Positions 53,763 to 62,001 of a DNA stretch of 64,000 nucleotides are shown piece by piece. The translations under genes were made by a program, and so were the position numbers. Each line of letters starts with the position of its first letter. Position 1 is the stretch's first letter. Under the pieces are notes generated by a model. That model made no database searches, was not told the DNA's origin, and worked only from the letters and a program-made list of their open reading frames with translations. Source of the DNA: Thiomicrorhabdus sp. zzn3 (GTDB taxonomy: Bacteria; Pseudomonadota; Gammaproteobacteria; Thiomicrospirales; Thiomicrospiraceae); contig NZ_JARUQS010000002.1 of NCBI RefSeq assembly GCF_029767755.1, forward strand, positions 372,808 to 436,807. The letters are read 5' to 3'.

Positions 53763-55550
53763 TTATAGGTTTTGATATTTTTGTTTAAGTGTTTTTAGTT
53801 CGTTTGTCATAGGGTGAGATGGGCATTGGCGGATTACAAAATTAGCTGTCTGAATGACGTTTTTCCAACGTGGATTCTTTGGGATGGTCTCTAAAGAGAG
53901 ATACTTGTCCAGAGTTCTTGTTTTGGCCGTACCATTGTCTAAACTGACTCTCCAAAGCCTGCTTTGATCGGCAAGTTGGATTTTGGATAGCTCCATTTCT
54001 TCTTCCCAGATCAAGAGTGACAGTTGCATGATTTCAACTAGGCCTGCTAAGAATTGTTGCTTGTCGTCTTTTTTGCAGTTTCCTACTTTTTTAGGCGCTA
54101 ACGCCAGGGCTTTCAGTTGACGAATTTCTGAGGTGTCGATGGCCATGCATAAAAGATATCGATGGGATTGAACTTGAAAGGGGGCAATGGACCAGCTACA
54201 GCTGAGAGTGTCTCCTTTGCGTGTTTGAACTTTATTAATGAGGTCAAAACCAGTTTGGGTCTTTAATGCGTTTTCTAGCGCTTTTCTGAAATGTATACGA
54301 TGAGTTGGAATGATCAATAATTCAAGGGCATTCTGAAATTTTACTTCGCTGTAATGCCAACCAAATGTTTTTTCCGCTTTATGGTTCCATTGCATAAGAC
54401 GGTATTGTTCATCGATCAACATCACTGGAATAGGGGAATGGTCGAGCATCGCGTAGAGCTGCTTGCGTGCCCGGCTGGCGCGTTGTAGAAAAATATAGCC
54501 CCGAATGGCCACTAATACTGCGATGACGGTAATTAATCCAAGAATGATGATGGTCAAATAGGATGAAGACTCTGGCTCTTCGGGATTGGGTTGGTATAAA
54601 AAATCGTTTAAAGAGCGATTCAAATCCTCAGGGATAAGGCCTTGTTCTTGATAGGCGGCTTGAATGTGCTGCCAGCGTTCAAAAGTCATGTAACCGGGTT
54701 TGATTAAGTTCGATCGCATTAAATCACGCATAGAAGATGCTTCGTACAAAAGAGCCTGCCTATCTCGTGAAGTCGGATAGTTTTTCAATATATGATCTAC
54801 GGTTTCTTCTATGTGATTCATGGCGTATTGCCATCCTTCGAAACTGGCTTGAGCAAAGCGAGTGGCTAGGTCAGGATGATTTTGGATGATTCTTTCTGTT
54901 GTAAAAAGGTTGTCTCCATAGAAATCAATGCCAGCGTTGCGCGGAGAGAAAATGTAGTAATTCAGTTTTTTTTGTTCGAGCTCGTAAAGTTCTGTAGTGG
55001 TGTAAATACTCATCGCATCCACCGTTTTATTGGTCAGCTCAGTTGTATGAAAAGAGTGGGGAACGGTGTGAATCCGTTCGCTCTTAACCCCTTTTCTCAT
55101 TAGATAAGCAAGGAGTTCGGAAGCTCCCTGTTCCATCATTACTGTGCGATTGGTTAGTTTTTCGACTTGATCAATGCCGCTATCCTTCAGAGAAACTAAA
55201 GCCAAGGGAGAGTGCTGTAAGATTACCCCCAATACTTTAACGGGATCTCCTTGATGGTAACGGATCATCAGTTCACTATTGCCAATACCGAATTCAGCGT
55301 TCCCGTTAAGTACGTTGGTAACAGGATCCTGATTGGGTTTGGCGGAAATAAACTGGGTTGCAATTCCTTGTTGCTGGTAAAACCCCTTGGCTTGAGCCAT
55401 GTAATAGCCAGCAAATTGAAATTGGTGATCCCATTTCATCTGGAGCCGTACTTGGGTTAGAGGACTGGTTTGGGCGACTGTTTGTCCGCTTAACAGCCAT
55501 AAGGGAATTAAGTGTACAAAGAACAGGATGAAAGCACTGCGAATCGTCAT
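53763..55550 (-). CDS. NMT1/THI5-like periplasmic sensor with PAS and an unrecognised C-terminal domain
   Basis: A hybrid sensor of 595 residues. Signal peptide (about 1-27), then an NMT1/THI5-like substrate-binding domain (about 32-290, with QMKWDHQFQFAGYYMAQAKGF), a transmembrane helix (about 335-355), a cytoplasmic PAS domain (about 365-480, with MLDHSPIPVMLIDEQ), then about 100 residues ending at the C-terminus that I cannot assign. That last part has WEEEMELSKIQLADQSRLWRV and a TLDKYLSLETIPKNPRW stretch. There is no kinase, GGDEF or HTH. The ATG at 55550 is chosen; GTG at 55589 is possible. The gene is downstream of the HlyD gene in the export operon. Confidence 0.85.
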   Translation of the reverse strand: MTIRSAFILFFVHLIPLWLLSGQTVAQTSPLTQVRLQMKWDHQFQFAGYYMAQAKGFYQQQGIATQFISAKPNQDPVTNVLNGNAEFGIGNSELMIRYHQGDPVKVLGVILQHSPLALVSLKDSGIDQVEKLTNRTVMMEQGASELLAYLMRKGVKSERIHTVPHSFHTTELTNKTVDAMSIYTTTELYELEQKKLNYYIFSPRNAGIDFYGDNLFTTERIIQNHPDLATRFAQASFEGWQYAMNHIEETVDHILKNYPTSRDRQALLYEASSMRDLMRSNLIKPGYMTFERWQHIQAAYQEQGLIPEDLNRSLNDFLYQPNPEEPESSSYLTIIILGLITVIAVLVAIRGYIFLQRASRARKQLYAMLDHSPIPVMLIDEQYRLMQWNHKAEKTFGWHYSEVKFQNALELLIIPTHRIHFRKALENALKTQTGFDLINKVQTRKGDTLSCSWSIAPFQVQSHRYLLCMAIDTSEIRQLKALALAPKKVGNCKKDDKQQFLAGLVEIMQLSLLIWEEEMELSKIQLADQSRLWRVSLDNGTAKTRTLDKYLSLETIPKNPRWKNVIQTANFVIRQCPSHPMTNELKTLKQKYQNL

Positions 55551-55608
55551 ATGCGTTTGCAGTCTCGTGTAGGTAGGTTGGTGAAGCACACTTTATTTCC
55601 AATACTGG

Positions 55609-56973
55609 CTATGATTCGCGTAATGCCAGTTCCCTGGCTTTGATAATGGGTTTTAACAAGTAATCTAATATTGTGTGCTTACCAACAATGATATCAACAC
55701 TCGCCGTCATCCCCGGTAGTAGGTAAAGAGGCATCTCCTCAGTGCCAAGGTGATTTTTAACAGTTTGGATGCGAGCAATGTAAAAGCTATTGCCTTCCTC
55801 ATCAGTAATGGTGTCAGCTGAAATTCTTGTCACGGTGCCTTCTAAACCGCCGTAAATCGCAAAATCATAGGCGGTAAATTTTACTTTTGCTTTAAGGCCA
55901 GGGTGAATGAAGCCAATATCCGATGGCAAAATCTTGGTTTCGAGAATCAGTCGATCGTCATTTGGAACGATTTCAACGATGTCGCTTCCTGGTTGGACGA
56001 CGCCGCCGATGGTATTGACCAAAAACTGTTTAATGGTTCCGTTGACCGGTGAGGTGACAGAGGTGCGTCGAACGCGGTCGGCCAGCGCTGTACTCGACTG
56101 TTCAATCTGGCTGATTTCGGCCAACACATCATTCAGTTCTTGATGCGCATCATTCATGAACTCTTCTTTGGCCTGGATACGCTTGTTTTCAGCTTCCTGA
56201 ATAATGGATTTGAGTTTTGGAATGCTGTTGCGCGTGGTCTTGAGTTTGCTGAGCGCATCGTTTTCTTCACGCTGGGTTTTAAGCAGGTCGACTTCGGAGG
56301 CAATTCCCTGTTTCACAAGGGGTTTCATCATGCTGATTTCGCGCGAGAGGAGTTTGTATGAACGAGTCAATTGCACTTCCTGGCTATAGGCCTCTTTCAG
56401 TTCCAGCTTATGCTGTTCGATTTGCGAAGCTAGAATAGAATCTTGAGTTAGCAGTTGCTTTTGACGCGATTGATAAAGATCGTATTCGCGATCATATAAA
56501 GCTTGTTCAACTGGGTTGTCAAAGGCCTTCGGTGGTTCGAATTTATTGCCAAAAGCTTCGGCACGCAAGCGCTCAGCCCGAGCTTGTAATTGCATGGAAC
56601 GTACTTGACTTTCTCCGAATGAACTGGCGAATTGGGTATTGTCCAACTTTAGGATAACATCGCCTTTTTTGACTTTGTCGCCCGCTTGAAAAAAGATATT
56701 TTCGACAATCCCGCCTTCAAGGTTTTGGACGATTTGTATTTTTGAAGAAGGCACAACCTTGCCTTCACCACGTACAATTTTGTCGAGTTCGGCATAGTTT
56801 GCCCATGTGATTAGCCAAATAATCACCAAAAGCATCACCCAGACAAGAATTTGTGACTTGCGTGTCGGTTTTTCGAGAGCAGCCTGACTTAGACTGTCCA
56901 TAAACTCGAGGTCGTCATTGCTTACCCTTTGTTTGGGATGCATTGGGTTTGTAGATTGGTTCTTGTCCGTCAT
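55609..56973 (-). CDS. HlyD-family membrane fusion protein, LapC-like
   Basis: Periplasmic adaptor of a type I secretion system linking the ABC exporter to TolC. A single membrane helix (about 40-59) follows an N-terminal cytoplasmic segment. The lipoyl-type half motif IVQNLEGGIVENIFFQAGDKVKKGD begins the periplasmic part; long coiled-coil arms (about 130-300) and the second lipoyl half and beta-barrel region (VNGTIKQFLVNTIGGVVQPG) follow. Length 454 matches. Two bases separate it from the ABC gene. Confidence 0.93.
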   Translation of the reverse strand: MTDKNQSTNPMHPKQRVSNDDLEFMDSLSQAALEKPTRKSQILVWVMLLVIIWLITWANYAELDKIVRGEGKVVPSSKIQIVQNLEGGIVENIFFQAGDKVKKGDVILKLDNTQFASSFGESQVRSMQLQARAERLRAEAFGNKFEPPKAFDNPVEQALYDREYDLYQSRQKQLLTQDSILASQIEQHKLELKEAYSQEVQLTRSYKLLSREISMMKPLVKQGIASEVDLLKTQREENDALSKLKTTRNSIPKLKSIIQEAENKRIQAKEEFMNDAHQELNDVLAEISQIEQSSTALADRVRRTSVTSPVNGTIKQFLVNTIGGVVQPGSDIVEIVPNDDRLILETKILPSDIGFIHPGLKAKVKFTAYDFAIYGGLEGTVTRISADTITDEEGNSFYIARIQTVKNHLGTEEMPLYLLPGMTASVDIIVGKHTILDYLLKPIIKARELALRES

Positions 56974-56975
56974 AT

Positions 56976-59165
56976 TTAATGGCTTTTGTTAATGCGTCCT
57001 GTTTTTAAAGCTTCCAGAACAGACTGTTTTTCACCGTCCGCAATGAGTTTTCCGTTATCCATAACCATGAGGCGTTCGGTCAGTTGCAGCAGACTCATTT
57101 TGTGAGTCACTACGATAGAAGTATTTTTTATGGTGCCTTCTTTCAAACGGTCAATCATCATCTGTTCGGACTTGGCATCTAATGAATTCGTGGGCTCATC
57201 GAACAGGTAAATAGGCGCATCTATCAATAGCGCGCGGGCGACACCGATGCTTTGACGCTGTCCGCCAGACAGTGATTTACCCCCTTCATTGATTTTCAGG
57301 CTATATCCTGATGGGTGCTGCTTAACAAAGTCATCGACTCCGGCCAGACGGGCCGCTTTAATAATGCGATCATCCTCAATATAGGGTGCTCGATAGGCGA
57401 TATTTTCTCGGACATCACCGCTGAAGAGGGTCACTTCTTGGGGGACATAGTTGATGTTACGTCTCAATTCAGCAGGATCAAGTTGGGTAATATCGATTCC
57501 ATCTATCAAGATCGTTCCCTCTGTTGGGGGGTAGAAGCCGAGGATCAGTTTTTCGATCGTGGTTTTTCCTGAACCGATACGACCGATGATGCCCACTTTT
57601 TCGCCCGGCTTGATTTTAAAGCTCACATGGCTCAGAGCCGGTTTGGTTTCACCAGGGTAGGTGAAGCTGACATCAACGAATTCAATCGAGCCCTCAAAGT
57701 GCGGGTGTTGGATGAAACGTTTTGATGATGGACGCTCAATCTCTTTTTTCATTAACTCATTCAGACTGTTCAGGGCGGTACGGGTTTGATGATAACTAGA
57801 TGTCAAGTTGGCAAATTGTCCCATTGGCCCGATTGCACGTTGACTGAGCATGACCGTAGCGATAAGCCCACCCATGGTAAGGTCACCTTCTTGAATCAGA
57901 TAAACACCGGATAGCACAATCAGTACAGTACTCATTTGTTGCATAAAGCCTGTTGCCCGCCCAATAGAGCTTTGCAGCATTTTAGAACGGATGCTGGCAC
58001 GGGCGATTTCTCCAACCGCTTGTTCCCATTTCCATTGAGAGTGAGCTTCCACGCCCAAGGATTTAATGGTGTCGATGGCGGTCAGGGTTTCGATCAGAAC
58101 CGCATTTTTTTGGCTGTTTGCTTCGTAAGTGGCTTCGATGCTGTGTTGAATCGGGCGTTTGAGAAGGAGGCTGTAGAGCATAATCAGAAGGATGATGCCA
58201 ATGGGAACCAAAACAATGCTACCCGCAATGTAAAAGATCACCAGAAGGAAAATGATGACAAAGGGAAGGTCAACCAAAGAGGCAATGGTTCCTGAGGTAA
58301 AGAAGTTTCGAATACTGTCGAACTCACGAAGGTTATTGGCAAAGGCTCCAATGCTTCCTTCGCGATTTGCCATGGTTAACCCGAGTGTTTGTTCAAAAAG
58401 TTTGGCTGACATTAGCACATCGCTTTTTTTACCGGCCACCTCCAGAAAATAAGAGCGAAGAAATTTAAGAATAATGTCGAACATATACACTACGCTGACC
58501 CCTATAGCCAGGACCCATAGAGATTCAATCGCGTTGTTGGGAACGACGCGGTCATAGACATTCATTACAAACAGTGGGTTGGCCAGGATAAATAGGTTGA
58601 TGACGATCGAGGCGATCAAAACATCACGATACACTGAACGAGAAGACCAGAGCGTACTCCAGAACCAATGGCCTTTTTCAATGCCGATTAAGCTCTCTTG
58701 TTTATTTTCATAGAAGCTTTTCTGGGTCAAGTAGACCGCATAGCCAGTGTAGTCGTCTTCAAGAGAGGCAAAATCAACGACCTTCTTTCCCTCTTCATTT
58801 TCGGGAAAAAGCAACGTGGCTTGCTGGTTATCAAAATCTAAGTGCTCAAGTAGGCAGGCCTGCTGATTTTTAAGAATAAGAATGCATGGAAGCACCAGGT
58901 TTGACAACTCATCGAGCCGTTTTTGTTTGAAGCTCGCGGCTAAACCAGCACGGCTCGCAGCACGTTTAAAGATATCTGGTGTAATGGCTTCGGACTCAAT
59001 AGGAAGGCCAGCAATCAAAGAATCTTTCGAAACGGGGTTTCGATTGAGCTTGCTGTACAACACCAAACAGTCAAGCAGGGGACTGTGAATGCCTTGGTAT
59101 GCCGATTTTTTTTCATTCTCGATCACATCGTTGGCAATAACGGTCTCTGTTGAAGGTTGATCCAT
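56976..59165 (-). CDS. Type I secretion ABC exporter with C39-like domain, LapB-like
   Basis: Inner-membrane exporter of 729 residues for RTX-type adhesins. The N-terminal C39-like domain (about 25-150) lacks the catalytic Cys: PLLDCLVLYSKLNRNPVS has the fold but no GG-peptidase motif, as in LapB/HlyB. The six-helix membrane domain (about 175-460) precedes the ATPase, with Walker A GRIGSGKTTIEK, signature LSGGQRQSIGVAR, Walker B IYLFDEPT and the switch His in VVTHKMSLL. A CAGGCCTG copy is at 58855. The promoter should lie in the 119-base gap before it. Confidence 0.95.
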   Translation of the reverse strand: MDQPSTETVIANDVIENEKKSAYQGIHSPLLDCLVLYSKLNRNPVSKDSLIAGLPIESEAITPDIFKRAASRAGLAASFKQKRLDELSNLVLPCILILKNQQACLLEHLDFDNQQATLLFPENEEGKKVVDFASLEDDYTGYAVYLTQKSFYENKQESLIGIEKGHWFWSTLWSSRSVYRDVLIASIVINLFILANPLFVMNVYDRVVPNNAIESLWVLAIGVSVVYMFDIILKFLRSYFLEVAGKKSDVLMSAKLFEQTLGLTMANREGSIGAFANNLREFDSIRNFFTSGTIASLVDLPFVIIFLLVIFYIAGSIVLVPIGIILLIMLYSLLLKRPIQHSIEATYEANSQKNAVLIETLTAIDTIKSLGVEAHSQWKWEQAVGEIARASIRSKMLQSSIGRATGFMQQMSTVLIVLSGVYLIQEGDLTMGGLIATVMLSQRAIGPMGQFANLTSSYHQTRTALNSLNELMKKEIERPSSKRFIQHPHFEGSIEFVDVSFTYPGETKPALSHVSFKIKPGEKVGIIGRIGSGKTTIEKLILGFYPPTEGTILIDGIDITQLDPAELRRNINYVPQEVTLFSGDVRENIAYRAPYIEDDRIIKAARLAGVDDFVKQHPSGYSLKINEGGKSLSGGQRQSIGVARALLIDAPIYLFDEPTNSLDAKSEQMMIDRLKEGTIKNTSIVVTHKMSLLQLTERLMVMDNGKLIADGEKQSVLEALKTGRINKSH

Positions 59166-59284
59166 AAGGTGTCCTGCGTAGTCTGTCGGTTAAGGCTGCT
59201 AGTTTATAGGGCTATTAAATAAATTTCAATCTTAAGGTTTGATGACTAAGGTTGTTGATGTAAAACTGTTTTTTAGCTATTTCC

Positions 59285-61225
59285 TTAGTCATCGAGTGGT
59301 TTAGGGGCGCCAAAATAGTAGCCTTGAAATAAATTGACTCCCAATTCTATAAACGCATCTCGTTGCGTCTCATTTTCTATTGCCATAGCGATGACTTTAA
59401 TGTCCAAGCTTTCTGCCATTTCACATAAACTGGAAACATAAGACTGTGTTTGTTCATCACTTTCAATCGCCTTGGTAAAAGCGGCATCCAGCTTGACGTA
59501 ATCAGGTTTTAGCGATTGGAGGTAGCGCATATTGGTAAAGCGACTTCCAAAATGATCGATACCAATGGTGATGCCCAGTGATTGGAGTGACTGAATGAAT
59601 TCATGTACCTGTGTTTCTTGCTCCAAAATGAGCTGTTCATTGAGCTCAAAAGCCAGTTTGCTGCGATAGTCATAAGAGGGTTTCAAGATTTGCTCAAGCC
59701 AGTTAGGAAGCGTATCGTGAAGTACGAATGAGCGCGTTAAATTGATTGCCAATCGGTGTTTTTCTGTATGTCGCTTCAGATGGTCAAAGACTAATTGAAC
59801 CACATGTTTTTCTATTTTAGGCATGAAGCCGGTCTGATCCACGGCAGGCATAAAGTAACCAGCAGAGTGGACATTACCTTCTTCATCTCGTAGGCGGATA
59901 AAAACTTCTTTGTCGTGGATTTTGCCATCTAAAGAGTGAGTGCTCTGCTGAAAAAGCGTGAAACGCTGTTCTTGCAGAGCAGCCTCAATGCGTTGTTTCC
60001 AGGTAGCCAGCTGCTGTTCTTGATTACTCTCATTAGAAGCATAGAAAACATGGTTCTGGCCCTGATCATCCGCTTGTTGAATGGCGTAGTCCAGAGCGGC
60101 CAGCAGGCTAGCGCGTCGATCACCGGGAAGATAGTTTTTAAAAGCAATTGACACCGAAGTGGTTGTCTCAGGGGCATTTAGCTTTGAAAGTAAGTCAGGA
60201 AGGCTATTTGCAATTTCTTGCAGTCCGTTTTGAACTGCTGCGGCCTCTGCGCCAGGTGTTAAGGCAACCAGCTCGGTTCCGTTGAGACGAGCAAAAAGCG
60301 CGGATTGTGTCGGCAAGTGTTTAAGCATCTTGGAGGCTAACGATTTCATAAGTTGATCCCCGATCAGGTAGCCATAACGGTCATTGAGCGCCTTGAGATC
60401 ATGAATGCGAATCAGGCTGATCATCCCGGGAGAGGCTTCTTCTGGGTCAAGTAAGGTGTCGACCAGCATTTCAAAATGGCGACGGTTGCTTAATCCCGTC
60501 ACGCTGTCTTGATACGCCATTTTTTGTAATTTTTCGGCCGTTTTTGCATCGCGTTCAAATACGGTTTTCATTTTCTTGACCATGGCGTTCATCGCACTGA
60601 CCACTTGTTTGAATTCGGTCGTGGTGGGCAAGCTTTCTTGGAGTAGATACTCTTTTCGAACGATGGCCTCAGCCTGCTTTTCCATGGCTTTAAGCGGTTT
60701 AAGCATCCAGCGTAATGTGGCGATGATAATAGTGATGGCTATGAAGGCGGCCAATCCAAACCACATTGAGAGATTGAGTACGGCCTTCCATAGCTCAATA
60801 TAGGCATAACCAGCATGACTGGTGACGGAAAGGGTGCCGGTCGGCATCCAGCCGGATTGTACGACGGCTTCAGCGGTAGGCGTTTGCAGGTCAATAGCAT
60901 GGATAAACCAGGAGGGAACGGCTTCCATCTCTTTTGGGTTGGTACGCTGGTAAAGGATGTTGTTGTCGAGATCGGTCAGAGTAATGTCAGAATAATAGCC
61001 GCGGTCAAATACCGCATTAATCATTGTTTCCATCGTGGAAAGATCGTTCGGGTCTGCATTGGTGCTGAGAGAAAGCCCAAGTGAGGTGGCGGTATCCTGA
61101 GCATGCGAACTTAACTGGTCCTGCAAAAAATGGCGGGTATTGTTAAGATTAAGCACAAAAGTGCCTAATAACAATACCAGTAGCAAGGATGCGATAAAAA
61201 TCATCATCTGTTTGTTTAAGCTCAT
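59285..61225 (-). CDS. lapD: LapD-like degenerate GGDEF-EAL c-di-GMP receptor
   Basis: Inner-membrane receptor that senses cytoplasmic c-di-GMP and sequesters the protease LapG in the periplasm. Two helices flank a periplasmic domain of about 120 residues; HAMP follows (to about 220), then a GGDEF domain whose active site has become LNGTEL and an EAL domain with KEVFIRL and DHFG in place of the metal-binding Asp-Asp motif. Both are expected to be inactive, matching LapD. AAGGAAAGG lies just before the ATG at 61225; a longer ORF begins 30 bases upstream. It sits directly downstream of lapG, which fits the known partner pair. Length 646. Confidence 0.92.
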   Translation of the reverse strand: MSLNKQMMIFIASLLLVLLLGTFVLNLNNTRHFLQDQLSSHAQDTATSLGLSLSTNADPNDLSTMETMINAVFDRGYYSDITLTDLDNNILYQRTNPKEMEAVPSWFIHAIDLQTPTAEAVVQSGWMPTGTLSVTSHAGYAYIELWKAVLNLSMWFGLAAFIAITIIIATLRWMLKPLKAMEKQAEAIVRKEYLLQESLPTTTEFKQVVSAMNAMVKKMKTVFERDAKTAEKLQKMAYQDSVTGLSNRRHFEMLVDTLLDPEEASPGMISLIRIHDLKALNDRYGYLIGDQLMKSLASKMLKHLPTQSALFARLNGTELVALTPGAEAAAVQNGLQEIANSLPDLLSKLNAPETTTSVSIAFKNYLPGDRRASLLAALDYAIQQADDQGQNHVFYASNESNQEQQLATWKQRIEAALQEQRFTLFQQSTHSLDGKIHDKEVFIRLRDEEGNVHSAGYFMPAVDQTGFMPKIEKHVVQLVFDHLKRHTEKHRLAINLTRSFVLHDTLPNWLEQILKPSYDYRSKLAFELNEQLILEQETQVHEFIQSLQSLGITIGIDHFGSRFTNMRYLQSLKPDYVKLDAAFTKAIESDEQTQSYVSSLCEMAESLDIKVIAMAIENETQRDAFIELGVNLFQGYYFGAPKPLDD

Positions 61226-61280
61226 AAACCTTTCCTTGTAGTGCCAAAAAACCACATTAATTGTTGCTAACTATGGGTTT

Positions 61281-61982
61281 TTAATCATTTTGCAGTTTTT
61301 TCAACAACGAATTCCATTGTTTGAGTTTATTCGTGCCACCTTTTACCTCTTTCCCTTTGCCTCGTTGTCTAGAAAGCCAGAGACCGTCACCGTTAAAACT
61401 GTAAATAGGGACCAAGTCTTTTCGTTTGGTGGCTTGAAGGATTCTAGGATTAATATTATCGAGTACAAGGGGAATGGATCTGGGAGTTTCAAAATAGGTA
61501 AGTACCATATGTGCCTGTTTTAATCGCACGGCTTTAACGTAAGTCAGGTAAAGCTTTTCTTCCGGCACTCCAAGCGCTTTTAGGGTGAAATATTTGGCTA
61601 TGACAAAATCTTCGCAATCACCGGCATCCGTTCCAAGAAATTCGATAGGCGTAGCCCAATAGTCTTTTTTTCCCCAATGCTGTATATCAGAGGTAAAACG
61701 AACTTGGTTGAAGAAGTTGTTGACCACTCGTAGTAGCTCCTTTTCAGGGCGCCCTTGATTTTCATCAACCATTTGTTGCCAAGCACGCATCCTTTTTTCA
61801 GCTAAAGGTCCATACTTTGCCTTGGCTTTGATCAGTTGTTCACCTGTGATGACTCGCGTTGGCGAGTCTACACTGGCACTAAGTAGGCCTGCCGATAAGC
61901 CTGTCAGCAAAACGAGAGCGAATTTCGCTCCCTTTAGGTAGGTTGAAAGTTGGGAGCGAAAGGGTAGACCATTGGCAGGCAT
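61281..61982 (-). CDS. lapG: LapG-like periplasmic cysteine protease (bacterial transglutaminase-like)
   Basis: Periplasmic protease that cleaves the N-terminal retention module of LapA-type adhesins when c-di-GMP is low. The catalytic triad is visible: Cys123 in GTDAGDCEDFVIAKY, His158 in KQAHMVLTYF and Asp175 in LVLDNINPR. The signal peptide covers about the first 37 residues (LVLLTGLSAGLLSASVDS). Length 233 agrees with LapG. The Asp/Glu next to the Cys also fits the calcium site of the family. It lies between the OmpA-type lipoprotein and lapD genes, 55 bases before lapD. Confidence 0.94.
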   Translation of the reverse strand: MPANGLPFRSQLSTYLKGAKFALVLLTGLSAGLLSASVDSPTRVITGEQLIKAKAKYGPLAEKRMRAWQQMVDENQGRPEKELLRVVNNFFNQVRFTSDIQHWGKKDYWATPIEFLGTDAGDCEDFVIAKYFTLKALGVPEEKLYLTYVKAVRLKQAHMVLTYFETPRSIPLVLDNINPRILQATKRKDLVPIYSFNGDGLWLSRQRGKGKEVKGGTNKLKQWNSLLKKLQND

Positions 61983-62001
61983 GAAGTGTGATTACAGACT
62001 T

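Larger units (their letters stand above)
8617..58862. repeat. Dispersed CAGGCCTG octamer palindrome family, 20 copies between these limits
   Basis: Read by eye, copies begin at 8617, 10733, 13937, 13950, 17667, 21397, 22547, 25858, 26759, 27027, 27812, 28951, 32111, 35436, 37257, 41190, 41324, 47061, 51097 and 58855. One copy per 65 kb is expected for a given octamer. The hexamer core AGGCCT is also raised, roughly 45 seen against about 16 expected. Most copies are inside coding sequence in various frames; four are between genes, within or beside hairpins at gene ends. The span given covers the whole set, not a continuous element. Confidence 0.85.
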
